64,000 nt of DNA, taken from assembly GCF_008974225.1 (NCBI RefSeq), contig NZ_BKZR01000010.1:1-64000 (forward strand). The letters are read 5' to 3'. This DNA comes from Weizmannia acidilactici (lineage in GTDB: Bacteria; Bacillota; Bacilli; Bacillales; Bacillaceae_C). The position numbers and the translations under genes are program-made. Positions 49,928-58,204 of the stretch are shown piece after piece; position 1 is the stretch's first letter; the number at the start of each line of letters is the position of its first letter. Under the pieces are notes generated by a model. It saw only the letters and a program-made list of their open reading frames with translations. It did not search any database and was not told the origin of the DNA.

Positions 49928-51220
49928 TCACCGGATTTGAAAGCGGCCGATATTTCCCTTTAATTTCTCCGCATCCCGTTCCAGCTGGCCGACTAATTTT
50001 TCGATGGACTCCATTACATGGGCCTGTTCATTTGTGATCGATGTGACTTCTTTCGCCCCGGCGGAAGTCTGTTCGGCGATTGCCGCAACTTCCTGCGACT
50101 GCCGGGCGGCCTCCTGAATGGACTCCATTTGGTTTTTAGCCAATGAAGCGATATTGTCCACCGCCCCGGCCACGAGCAGGATGGAGTCCGTCATTTGCCC
50201 CATCGCCTCATTGGCCTGTTTCCCTTTCACCGCTTCATCATTCGCATTTTGCACCTGGACGGTGATTTGTCCCACGACATGGCTGACTTCCTCCTCAATA
50301 TGCTGAATCAGGCCGGCAATGCCCTGTACCGCTTGGGCGCTTTCATCTGCCAGCTTCCTGACCTCATTGGCCACAACAGCAAACCCCTTACCGTGTTCGC
50401 CCGCGCGTGCCGCTTCAATGGAAGCATTTAACGCCAGCAAATTGGTTTGCGCCGCCACTTCCCCGACAAAAGAAACAATATCTTCCACTTTTTTCGTATC
50501 TTCAGCGAGACGGTGGACAGCCTCAAGGGAAGCCGCATTTTCTTTCGTCATTTCCTCGACGCCCGTAACCAATGAATCAATCGCCTCTTTGCTGGCTTTT
50601 ACCTCCCCAAGCATGTGGTCTGACGAATGTTTGCAAGTATCCGCTTTTTCGCGGACTTCTGTAGCCAGCCGGTATATTTCCTCCACCAAATCGGCTGCGG
50701 ATTGAGTCGCCGCTGCAGATTGTTCCGCCCCAAGGGAAATTTCTTCAACCGTCTGGTTAATATTTTCGGCCTGGTTTGTGGCCACCCCCGTTTTTTTGGA
50801 GATTTCTGACACTTTTTCTTTTGTATGTTCCACATTTCCGTTAATTTGCGCGACCATCTCCCGCAAATTGGCAATCATCCGATTGAAAGCGGACGCCAAC
50901 GATTCGATTTCATCCCCGGATTTCGGCACCGGAACTTCATGCTGCAAATTCCCGCTGCTCGCTTTGATCGCCGCACTTTCCAGCCTGCGCATCGGCTTAA
51001 CAATCAAACGCGCCACAAAATAACTCAAAATCCCGGACCAGATAATGCCTAAAGCAAGCGTCAGCACAATAAACCAAGATTGGCTGATCGAATTTGAAAA
51101 GAACGGAAACACCACATAAATAAAAATGCCGCTGGACGTATACGTAATAAAAGACAAAATGGTGACAAACAAAACGATTTTTTTCGTCAAACTGAATCTG
51201 TAATTTCTTTCTTTCAACAC
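49928..51220 (-). CDS. Methyl-accepting chemotaxis protein without external sensor domain
   Basis: Membrane chemoreceptor-like signal transducer. The 430-residue protein has two closely spaced membrane helices (about 14-38 and 47-70) joined by about ten residues, so there is almost no extracellular domain. A HAMP domain (about 70-122) and a long MA signalling domain (about 150-430) follow; the conserved hairpin tip for CheA/CheW is EVAAQTNLLALNASIEAARA near 255-275. The signal must be sensed in the membrane or cytoplasm. Start TTG at 51220 with GGGGCGAG a few bases upstream. It lies between ywlE and rpiB. Confidence 0.9.
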   Translation of the reverse strand: MLKERNYRFSLTKKIVLFVTILSFITYTSSGIFIYVVFPFFSNSISQSWFIVLTLALGIIWSGILSYFVARLIVKPMRRLESAAIKASSGNLQHEVPVPKSGDEIESLASAFNRMIANLREMVAQINGNVEHTKEKVSEISKKTGVATNQAENINQTVEEISLGAEQSAAATQSAADLVEEIYRLATEVREKADTCKHSSDHMLGEVKASKEAIDSLVTGVEEMTKENAASLEAVHRLAEDTKKVEDIVSFVGEVAAQTNLLALNASIEAARAGEHGKGFAVVANEVRKLADESAQAVQGIAGLIQHIEEEVSHVVGQITVQVQNANDEAVKGKQANEAMGQMTDSILLVAGAVDNIASLAKNQMESIQEAARQSQEVAAIAEQTSAGAKEVTSITNEQAHVMESIEKLVGQLERDAEKLKGNIGRFQIR

Positions 51221-51228
51221 ACTCGCCC

Positions 51229-51669
51229 CTAATTCCCCAGCTTTAATTTTTCAATCAAACGATTGATTAAACCGTCCAATTGCCCATATGTTGCTCTGTA
51301 AATTTGGAGGCTGCCGCCGTATGGATCCACGACATCACCTCCGATGCCGTCCGCAAATTCCAGTAGTGTAAACGTTTTATTTCGGGCCCGTGGAAACCGC
51401 CCGGCCACCGCTTCTTTATGGCCGTTTGTCATTGTAAAAATATAATCCGCCCAATCCACAAGTTCTTCCGAAAGATTTTTGGCCGCATGGCGGAATTTAA
51501 TCGCGTTTTCCTTCAGCACTTCGTATGTATGGGCTGAGAGGGCGCTTCCCTCCAATGCAAAAATGCCGGCTGATTTTACTTCAACGCCCGGCAGCTGCTT
51601 CGCCTTTAGGATCGCCTCTGCCATCGGACTCCTGCATGTATTCCCTGTGCAAACAAAAAGAATATTCAA
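51229..51669 (-). CDS. ywlE: Protein-arginine phosphatase YwlE
   Basis: Low-molecular-weight phosphatase that removes phosphate from arginine residues placed by McsB, acting against Clp-targeted degradation. The 146-residue protein starts NILFVCTGNTCRSPMAEA with nucleophile C7, R13 and T11; Thr at position 11 is the signature of arginine over tyrosine phosphatases. The general acid Asp is in VVDPYGGS. TTG at 51669 is the start: AAGGAGG lies 7-8 bp upstream and the active-site loop follows directly; the frame to 51768 is not plausible. Confidence 0.92.
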   Translation of the reverse strand: MNILFVCTGNTCRSPMAEAILKAKQLPGVEVKSAGIFALEGSALSAHTYEVLKENAIKFRHAAKNLSEELVDWADYIFTMTNGHKEAVAGRFPRARNKTFTLLEFADGIGGDVVDPYGGSLQIYRATYGQLDGLINRLIEKLKLGN

Positions 51670-51800
51670 CCCCCGTCCTCCTTGTCCGGTATTTTTATCT
51701 ACTAATATTATAGTAAAAAAGACACCGAATACAAAGCTGAACTTCCCCGCACGAAAAAATCCCGGCATCCGTCTTGGAAACCAGGTCCTTGCCCAACGTA

Positions 51801-52349
51801 TTAAACAGATAAAAGCAATTTAACGCCGAAAATAATTAAAATCATTCCCCCGAGCGCTTCACCGTATGCGCCGAGCCAAACATGGAATTTTCTTCCAATC
51901 AACAGGCCGAGCCAGGTTAATGCTGTTGCCGCCGCCCCGAAACAAATCATCACCACAGCCATCCGTGCACCGAAAATTCCAAGTGACAGCCCGACAGAAA
52001 AACTGTCCAAACTTACACTCAATGCAAACAGGATAATTCCCCAGCCGGAGGGGCTCATCGATTCGTTTTCTTTTTTAAATATAAACACAATCATCTGAAG
52101 GCCCATTACAACAAGCATAATGCCACCGATATACTGGGCAAACATGCCAAATGTATGGGATAAAAGTTGCCCCGCAATGATCCCGAGAAACGGCATAATC
52201 ACGTGAAAAATCCCGACCGTCAAACCTATGTAAAAGATATGCCTCATCCTCGGTTTCATCATCCCCAAGCCGAGACTCACCGAAAAAGCATCCATCCCGA
52301 GTGCCAGTGCCATAATCGCTAATGTAACCACTTCTGCGATGACTGCCAT
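51801..52349 (-). CDS. mntP: Manganese efflux pump MntP
   Basis: Membrane exporter that lowers intracellular Mn2+ (YwlD in B. subtilis). The 182-residue protein has six predicted helices; the metal-site Asp motifs are ALGMDAFSVSLGLGM near 18-32 and VSLDSFSVGLSLG near 112-124, the duplicated MntP signature. A perfect 10-bp inverted repeat lies directly upstream (52363-52396) next to the ribosome site. Confidence 0.92.
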   Translation of the reverse strand: MAVIAEVVTLAIMALALGMDAFSVSLGLGMMKPRMRHIFYIGLTVGIFHVIMPFLGIIAGQLLSHTFGMFAQYIGGIMLVVMGLQMIVFIFKKENESMSPSGWGIILFALSVSLDSFSVGLSLGIFGARMAVVMICFGAAATALTWLGLLIGRKFHVWLGAYGEALGGMILIIFGVKLLLSV

Positions 52350-52362
52350 ACCCTTTCCCCCT

Positions 52363-52396
52363 TTGGACGTGCCTAATCCAGCATATGCACGTCCAA
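52363..52396 (-). promoter_or_regulatory. Perfect inverted repeat upstream of mntP
   Basis: TTGGACGTGC (52363-52372) and GCACGTCCAA (52387-52396) form a perfect 10-bp stem with a 14-nt loop, immediately 5' of the AAAGGGGGAAAGG ribosome site of mntP. No T-run follows, so it is not a normal terminator of ywlC. It may be an operator or an RNA hairpin acting on translation. Confidence 0.5.
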
Positions 52397-52430
52397 GGCG
52401 TTTTAGAATAGGCGCAGTCTATGCGTATGT

Positions 52431-53492
52431 TCACCTTCCCGATGGATTTTCCGATATCAAACGGTGCCCGGCAGCTTTTTCGAGCCGGTTCATAATGGCC
52501 TGCCCGATCCCTTTCCGCGGGAAAGTCTCACAAAAAATGACATCTACGTCCTGATCGTCAAACGAGCGCAATGAATCGTACAGATGATGTGCGACCGTCT
52601 CAAGTGAAGACCGCCTGCCGCAAACCGCAACGGTATCGGCACGGATTTCGCCGGCGGTTTCTTCTGTCACCACCGCACCGACATTTTCACCATTTTCCCG
52701 CCTTTCATCAATCAACCGCTGCATAAACGGAACCCCGCCGTCGACTAGGTAAACGGGCGCATTTGGCGCATAATGCGTATATTTCATCCCGGGCGCTTTC
52801 GGGCGGGCAACATTTTCATTTTCAAGCCCCGGATCAAGCTGAACTTCCCCGATCACCTCTTCAAGTTGTTCTTTCGTAATGCCGCCCGGGCGCAAAATGA
52901 CAGGGGTATCTGCTGTGCAGTCCAGCACGGTCGACTCGACCCCAACACCCGTTTCTCCCCCGTCCACAATACCGGCAATTTTGCCGTCCAAATCGCGGCG
53001 TACATGTCCGGCTGTTGTCGGGCTCGGTTTGCCGGAACGGTTTGCGCTCGGGGCGGCAATCGGAAACCCGGCGAGACGGATGAGCGCAAGTGCAACAGGA
53101 TGGGCCGGCATGCGGATCCCGACCGTATCAAGGCCGGCCGTCACTTTTTGCGATAATTTTCCTTTTTTTACTTTCAGGATCAGTGTCAGCGGGCCGGGCC
53201 AAAAAGCTTTGATCAACGCCCGCACCATATCTGGAATTTCTTCCGCCAACATTTCCAGCTGCACCTCATCTGCAATATGGACAATCAGCGGGTTATCACT
53301 CGGCCTGCCTTTCGCCTTGTATATTTTATCGACGGCTTCATCGCTAGTCGCATCAGCTCCCAAACCGTACACCGTTTCAGTCGGAAATGCTACAGCTTGC
53401 TTCTCTTTTAACAATTGTGCTGCTTCCACAAGTTGTGGATAAGATTGGAGATTTTCCACAGTTTTATCCACAAACCAATATTTTGTATCCAT
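52431..53492 (-). CDS. ywlC: Threonylcarbamoyl-AMP synthase (Sua5/YwlC)
   Basis: Makes threonylcarbamoyl-AMP from threonine, bicarbonate and ATP for the t6A modification at position 37 of tRNAs reading ANN codons. The 353-residue protein has the YrdC-type domain (about 15-200; FPTETVYGLGADA, KAKGRPSDNPL, SANRSGKPSPT) and the C-terminal Sua5 domain (about 215-350), so it is of the longer Sua5 type. ATG at 53492 has AAAGGTG 7 bp upstream; the GTG at 53501 overlaps that site. Confidence 0.93.
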   Translation of the reverse strand: MDTKYWFVDKTVENLQSYPQLVEAAQLLKEKQAVAFPTETVYGLGADATSDEAVDKIYKAKGRPSDNPLIVHIADEVQLEMLAEEIPDMVRALIKAFWPGPLTLILKVKKGKLSQKVTAGLDTVGIRMPAHPVALALIRLAGFPIAAPSANRSGKPSPTTAGHVRRDLDGKIAGIVDGGETGVGVESTVLDCTADTPVILRPGGITKEQLEEVIGEVQLDPGLENENVARPKAPGMKYTHYAPNAPVYLVDGGVPFMQRLIDERRENGENVGAVVTEETAGEIRADTVAVCGRRSSLETVAHHLYDSLRSFDDQDVDVIFCETFPRKGIGQAIMNRLEKAAGHRLISENPSGR

Positions 53493-53689
53493 AACTTTCA
53501 CCTTTCTTCATCGGATCGCAAACCCCGTTAAGATATTTATTTAACAAGCTTTCTCCCCGCAAGTATACAAAAATGTGAGAAATGAAACAAGTATTATCCA
53601 CATCTTGTGGATAATACTCTTCATTCTGTTGATAATTAGTCTATTTCCGGAAGCACTCCTAATTTTTCCACAGCGCAGGCCGGCAAATG

Positions 53690-54484
53690 TTAAAACAATT
53701 TCTTAATGATTTCCACAACCAACAATTTTTTCTTCACTTCGTCGTTCTCACTCATGTAAACGGATTGCCCGCTGCGCCCTTCGTGTTTCGTTTCTTTACG
53801 GACGGACTTCTTGTCTTCGTGATTATCTGTCTTTTCAGGCGCGGCTTCATTCCCGCTTTTGGCAGTTTTTGTTTTTTTAACCGCTGTATCGCCTGCAGGT
53901 TTTTCGGCGTGCGCCGCCGGTTCAGCTACCTTCGTATTCTTCCCTGTTTCCTTAGGTTTTTCCTCAAAACCGCCTTCCACTGCAACTCCGTTTGGAAAAT
54001 CGAGGAAGCAAAGCGGCGGGTAGAGGACACACCACCAATTGGCGCCCTGCCCTTTCCCGAGCGTAATCAAAACCGCTTCATATTTTCCGGCCGGATATAA
54101 ATATTGTCCGTACAGTTTCGTAGGAAAAGCCACTTTCCCGAGCTCCACCTTTACAGATTGGTTCATCCGTTCTTCCGCTATCACCCGTTTGGCGATCCTT
54201 TCAATATCCGGTAAATGGGAGCGGATGACTTTTTCGGCCTCATCCTTGGATGTTAAATTTCCCACCCATTTGGTGATTTCCGCATTCACTTCATCACGGA
54301 TTTTCCTTTTTACCGCCTGGTCTTCCGGCTTGTCGCTGTTCGCCAGTATTCTCAGCCGGATCGCATCTTTCGGAATGACGACCGTATCCGTTGCGGCCGC
54401 TTTTTGTTTCGGCGCATATAAACTTAAGATCGTTGCAATGGATAACATCACAATATATAACGAAACAATCGTTTTTCTTCTCAT
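53690..54484 (-). CDS. spoIIR: Stage II sporulation protein SpoIIR
   Basis: Secreted forespore signal that triggers SpoIIGA to process pro-sigma-E in the mother cell. The 264-residue protein has an N-terminal signal anchor (about 6-26), then the SpoIIR domain (about 38-175; RLRILANSDKPEDQAVKRKIRD and WWCVLYPPLCFLDF). A low-complexity Lys/Glu/Ala-rich tail of about 85 residues follows, longer than I would expect of the core family. ATG at 54484 has GGGGGAAG just upstream. Confidence 0.93.
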   Translation of the reverse strand: MRRKTIVSLYIVMLSIATILSLYAPKQKAAATDTVVIPKDAIRLRILANSDKPEDQAVKRKIRDEVNAEITKWVGNLTSKDEAEKVIRSHLPDIERIAKRVIAEERMNQSVKVELGKVAFPTKLYGQYLYPAGKYEAVLITLGKGQGANWWCVLYPPLCFLDFPNGVAVEGGFEEKPKETGKNTKVAEPAAHAEKPAGDTAVKKTKTAKSGNEAAPEKTDNHEDKKSVRKETKHEGRSGQSVYMSENDEVKKKLLVVEIIKKLF

Positions 54485-54572
54485 TTTCTTCCCCCGTCCC
54501 TTCGTATCCACATTGTGGACAAGAAAATGAGATTTTAAACTATCAATCTGAAAAAAATCGGCGGGGAGTCTG

Positions 54573-55436
54573 TTATTTCATGCAAAACACCATCCGCTCA
54601 TGCCCGTTAATGTCGCGCACCGTCTCCACCCGGCTGCCAGGGAAAGCCGCGCGGAGGAGGCCAGAAACACGATCCCCCTGCCCCGAGCCAATTTCAAACC
54701 CTACAAGCGCACTCCCATTTAACGCCTGCGGAAGCTCTTCCATAAAACGGCGGTAATAATCAAGCCCGTCTTCTCCGCCAAACAAAGCCGTTTCGGGATC
54801 ATGGTCTTTGACAACAACCGATAAAGATGTCCGGTCACGTTTCGGGATATACGGGGGATTGGATAAAATAATATCGAAAGTTTCGCCGCGCGCCAAAAAA
54901 GGCCGGAGCAGATCGCCTTGAATAAACCGGGCATCCGCTCGCAGTGCTTTTGCATTTTTTTTTGCCACCCGCAGCGCTTTTTCCGAAATATCGGAGGCGC
55001 TCACGGAAAGATTGGGGCACTCCAATTTCATGGTAATCGCAATAATGCCGCTTCCCGTTCCGATATCCGCAAGTTTAAGGCACCGGTTTTTCCCGAAATG
55101 CCGCCGGATCCTTTCGATGGCGCCTTGGACCAGTTCCTCTGTTTCAGGGCGCGGGATGAGCACATCACGATTGACGATAAATTTGCGCCCGTAAAAATAC
55201 TCATACCCCGTAATGTGCTGGACCGGAACCCCTTGTGCATGGGCCTCCGCCGCTTTCCGGAAATTCTCCTGCACTTCTTCCGGCAAAACCATCCTTAAGT
55301 TCGAAAGCAGGCGGGTGCGGTCCATTTGCAAAAAATGTTCCAGCAACAGTTCGCCGGCATTCGCATCGCGGCCGTTTTCCGTTAAAAAAGAAGAAGCCCA
55401 CTGCAAGGCTTCATATACTTTCATCGGGCTTTCCAT
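54573..55436 (-). CDS. prmC: Release factor glutamine methyltransferase PrmC
   Basis: Methylates the glutamine of the GGQ motif in release factors, using S-adenosylmethionine. The 287-residue protein has an N-terminal helical domain (about 1-75), DVLIPRPETEELV near 95, the SAM-binding ADIGTGSGIIAI near 124-135 and the catalytic SNPPYIP near 192. Its ATG shares one base with the prfA stop (TGATG at 55438-55434), so enzyme and substrate are made together. A start five codons inside (ATG, MKVYEALQW) is also possible. Confidence 0.94.
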   Translation of the reverse strand: MESPMKVYEALQWASSFLTENGRDANAGELLLEHFLQMDRTRLLSNLRMVLPEEVQENFRKAAEAHAQGVPVQHITGYEYFYGRKFIVNRDVLIPRPETEELVQGAIERIRRHFGKNRCLKLADIGTGSGIIAITMKLECPNLSVSASDISEKALRVAKKNAKALRADARFIQGDLLRPFLARGETFDIILSNPPYIPKRDRTSLSVVVKDHDPETALFGGEDGLDYYRRFMEELPQALNGSALVGFEIGSGQGDRVSGLLRAAFPGSRVETVRDINGHERMVFCMK

Positions 55437-56506
55437 CAGTCATTCACACTTTCCAGCTTTTTCGACTGGTCATCGAGAATGAGAGCATCAATGATTTCAT
55501 CGAGTTTCCCCTCCAGCACCTGGTCGAGCTTTTGGATCGTTAAACCGATTCTATGGTCCGTCACGCGGTTTTGCGGAAAATTATACGTGCGGATCCGTTC
55601 GGAACGGTCACCCGTCCCGACGGCGGATTTCCGGTTGGCATCATATTCCGCCTGCGCCTCCTGCTGGTATTTGTCATAAATACGGGCGCGCAGCACTTTC
55701 ATCGCCTTTTCCTTGTTTTTGATCTGCGATTTTTCATCTTGGCAGGAAACGACAATCCCGGTTGGAATGTGGGTCAGGCGGACAGCCGACATCGTCGTGT
55801 TGACGCTCTGCCCGCCCGGACCGCTCGATGCAAACGTATCAACCCGGACATCTTTTTCGTTAATTTCCACTTCAACTTCTTCGGCTTCCGGTAAAACCGC
55901 AACCGTTGCGGTCGATGTGTGGATGCGGCCTCCCGATTCCGTTTCCGGCACACGCTGCACCCTGTGCGCGCCGTTTTCAAATTTCAGCTTGGAGTAAGCC
56001 CCTTTTCCGTTCACCATAAAAATAATTTCTTTATAGCCGCCGATCCCTGTTACATTGGCTTCAATCACATCGATTTTCCAACCTTGCGACTCGGCATAGC
56101 GGGTATACATGCGGTACAGGTCACCCGCAAACAATGCCGCTTCATCCCCGCCGGCCGCCCCGCGGATTTCCACAATCACGTTCTTTTCGTCATTCGGGTC
56201 TTTCGGCAGGAGAAGAATTTTTAGGCGTTCTTCGTATTCTGAAATTTTATGCTCCAGATCATTGATTTCTTCCTTCACCATATCCTTCATTTCGGGGTCG
56301 AGTTTTTCCTTCAGAAGAGACTTGGCATCCCGGAGCTGCTTTTTCACTTCTTTATATTCACGGTAAACTTGCACGGTTTCCTGTATATCCGACTGTTCTT
56401 TCGAATACTCTCTTAATTTTTTTGGGTCATTCACGATATCAGGATCGCTTAAAAGCTCATTCAGCTTTTCGTACCGATTTTCCACGGTCTGCAGCCGATC
56501 GAACAT
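55436..56506 (-). CDS. prfA: Peptide chain release factor 1
   Basis: Terminates translation at UAA and UAG. The 356-residue protein starts MFDRLQTVENRYEKL, has the coiled N-terminal domain (about 1-105), a codon-recognition PxT-like region near 185-190 and the GGQ loop SSGPGGQSVN with GGQ at 231-233. ATG at 56506 has GAGGTGGGG about 8 bp upstream. Coupled with prmC. Confidence 0.96.
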   Translation of the reverse strand: MFDRLQTVENRYEKLNELLSDPDIVNDPKKLREYSKEQSDIQETVQVYREYKEVKKQLRDAKSLLKEKLDPEMKDMVKEEINDLEHKISEYEERLKILLLPKDPNDEKNVIVEIRGAAGGDEAALFAGDLYRMYTRYAESQGWKIDVIEANVTGIGGYKEIIFMVNGKGAYSKLKFENGAHRVQRVPETESGGRIHTSTATVAVLPEAEEVEVEINEKDVRVDTFASSGPGGQSVNTTMSAVRLTHIPTGIVVSCQDEKSQIKNKEKAMKVLRARIYDKYQQEAQAEYDANRKSAVGTGDRSERIRTYNFPQNRVTDHRIGLTIQKLDQVLEGKLDEIIDALILDDQSKKLESVND

Positions 56507-56611
56507 CGAACCCCACCTCATTTCACTACTTTTTCCGTTTCCGCCCGACGGCCCGTTTAGAGCCGGCTAACAGCATACCAAATTTATTATAGTATACGCA
56601 ATGGAAAACTT

Positions 56612-56641
56612 AAAGCGAAACCCGGTGGGGGAAAACCGGGA
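56612..56641 (-). terminator. Weak terminator-like hairpin after the lipoprotein gene
   Basis: CCCGGT (56622-56627) / ACCGGG (56636-56641) is followed on the minus strand by TTTCGCTTT, a poor U-run. Confidence 0.4.
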
Positions 56642-56645
56642 AAAG

Positions 56646-57020
56646 CTACTTCACATCGATTTTGACATGGATGTCATACCGGGGCAGAATTTTCAAAAGC
56701 CTGTCCCGGATTTCACTTTCTTTTTCCATCCTCTCCCGGTGGTTCAGTGTGTATTCGGTGTGGACGTTCACCCACATATCTTTCCCGTTAATGAAAACGG
56801 AATGCGGTATGTATCCGTTCATTTTCCATACGGCTTCCTTGGCCTTTTGAATATCGGCAGTAACGGAAGATCTATCATCATTTTGATTCACATGCCCGCC
56901 CTTTTCCGTTGTGCTTAGTTGTCTCGTTTCAATCGGGTGCGGCTTGGCATCATCCCTGCTTTCCTCGAAACAGCCTGCAAGTGAGGCAATCAGGAACAGG
57001 CAAATTAGCCGTTTTGCCAT
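56646..57020 (-). CDS. Sporulation lipoprotein of the YhcN/YlaJ type
   Basis: Small lipoprotein (124 aa) of probable spore-coat or cortex association. Signal peptide MAKRLICLFLIASLAGC with lipobox LAGC and lipidated C16, a polar linker, then a domain (about 55-124) with the repeating pattern KAKEAVWKMNGYIPHSVFIN and DMWVNVHTEY that I recognise as YhcN/YlaJ-like. ATG at 57020 has GGAGGTG 7-8 bp upstream. It sits between tdk and prfA, a place where B. subtilis has no direct equivalent that I recall. Family assignment is moderate. Confidence 0.7.
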   Translation of the reverse strand: MAKRLICLFLIASLAGCFEESRDDAKPHPIETRQLSTTEKGGHVNQNDDRSSVTADIQKAKEAVWKMNGYIPHSVFINGKDMWVNVHTEYTLNHRERMEKESEIRDRLLKILPRYDIHVKIDVK

Positions 57021-57086
57021 AAAAAAACACCTCCCTGCCAGATAGGTTTCCCGCATGGGAGGCGGTTTATTTACAAAACGGCAAAA

Positions 57087-57659
57087 CTAAATCGGCGGAT
57101 GCTCGTGGCATTTGCGGCAGACCGGATAATACGTGTCATTTCCCCCGATCTGGATCTGATCCCCCGTATACACCGGTTTCCCGTTTTCATCAACACGCAG
57201 ATTCATCGTTGCTTTTCTCTCGCAAAACCAGCAGATCGTCTTCATTTCTTCGATCTTGTCCGCGTATAAAAGCATATATTTGCTTCCTTCAAATAGCTCA
57301 TTTTGAAAATCGTTTTTCAGACCGAAGCCCATAACCGGTATATTCAGCTCATCGACAATCCGGGCAAGCTGCAGCACATGGCCTTTTTTCAAAAACTGCA
57401 CTTCATCAATTAAAACACAGTAAGGCTGCGGCCGGTATTGTTTCACCGTATCAAAAATATCCGTATCATTGAAAATCGGAATGGCCTTACGCCGCAAGCC
57501 GATCCTGCTTGAAACATACCCGACTTCATCACGCGTGTCGATTCCCGATGTAAAAATCAGGACAGTTTTGTTCTGTTCTTCATAGTTATGGGCCACTTTC
57601 AAAATTTCAATCGATTTCCCGCTGTTCATTGCACCGTATTTGAAAAATAATTGCGCCAT
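57087..57659 (-). CDS. tdk: Thymidine kinase
   Basis: Salvage enzyme that phosphorylates thymidine with ATP. The 190-residue type II kinase has the Walker A GAMNSGKS at 9-16, DTRDEVGYVSSR near 41-52, the catalytic Glu in LIDEVQFL near 83-90, and a zinc knuckle from CWFC near 142 and CRKCH near 181. AAGGAGC precedes the ATG. Confidence 0.95.
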   Translation of the reverse strand: MAQLFFKYGAMNSGKSIEILKVAHNYEEQNKTVLIFTSGIDTRDEVGYVSSRIGLRRKAIPIFNDTDIFDTVKQYRPQPYCVLIDEVQFLKKGHVLQLARIVDELNIPVMGFGLKNDFQNELFEGSKYMLLYADKIEEMKTICWFCERKATMNLRVDENGKPVYTGDQIQIGGNDTYYPVCRKCHEHPPI

Positions 57660-57764
57660 CGTTCTCGCTCCTTATTCTTTGAACAATGTTGTCCGCTCAG
57701 GGCGCCGGCATACCTCTCCCGACCGATCCCCCACTTATTCGCGAATATCCACAGAGCTTGTTCC

Positions 57765-57800
57765 ATAAAAAAAACAGGCAAACGTTCATCGCCTGTTTTT
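57765..57800 (-). terminator. Terminator of rpmE
   Basis: Stem AACAGGC (57773-57779) / GCCTGTT (57791-57797) followed on the minus strand by a run of eight T. Confidence 0.9.
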
Positions 57801-57811
57801 CATTGAATTGC

Positions 57812-58012
57812 TTATTTAAGGCCGTATTTTTTATTGAAGCGGTCAACGCGTCCGGCAGCAGTCGCGAATTTTTGGCGTCCTGTATAGAATGGATGGCATT
57901 CGGAACATACTTCCACGCGGAGCTCATCTTTTACAGAACCACTTTCAAATTCATTTCCGCATGCGCATTTGACCATTACTTTTTTGTATTCCGGATGAAT
58001 TCCAGCTTTCAT
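57812..58012 (-). CDS. rpmE: Ribosomal protein L31 (zinc-binding)
   Basis: Large-subunit protein at the central protuberance. The 66-residue product starts MKAGIHPEYKKVMVKCACGN and has four cysteines (C16, C18, C36, C39), so it is the zinc-containing C+ form, which B. subtilis replaces by YtiA under zinc limitation. ATG at 58012 has AAGGAG about 9 bp upstream; the long frame to 58150 is not part of the gene. Confidence 0.97.
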   Translation of the reverse strand: MKAGIHPEYKKVMVKCACGNEFESGSVKDELRVEVCSECHPFYTGRQKFATAAGRVDRFNKKYGLK

Positions 58013-58204
58013 TCTTTTCATCTCCTTCAGCCCTGAGTCATTACGAAACAGAGTTCTATGGTTTTTACGGGCCAAAAACCCGGAAAATCCCACAAACAAA
58101 CTGTGATTATTATAGCAATTCCAAGAATGAAATGCAACATTGCAAATCAAAAAACGTTTTCCTTATTTTCCCTATTGCCCCGCGGGTGGCCGGCAGCAAT
58201 AGGA

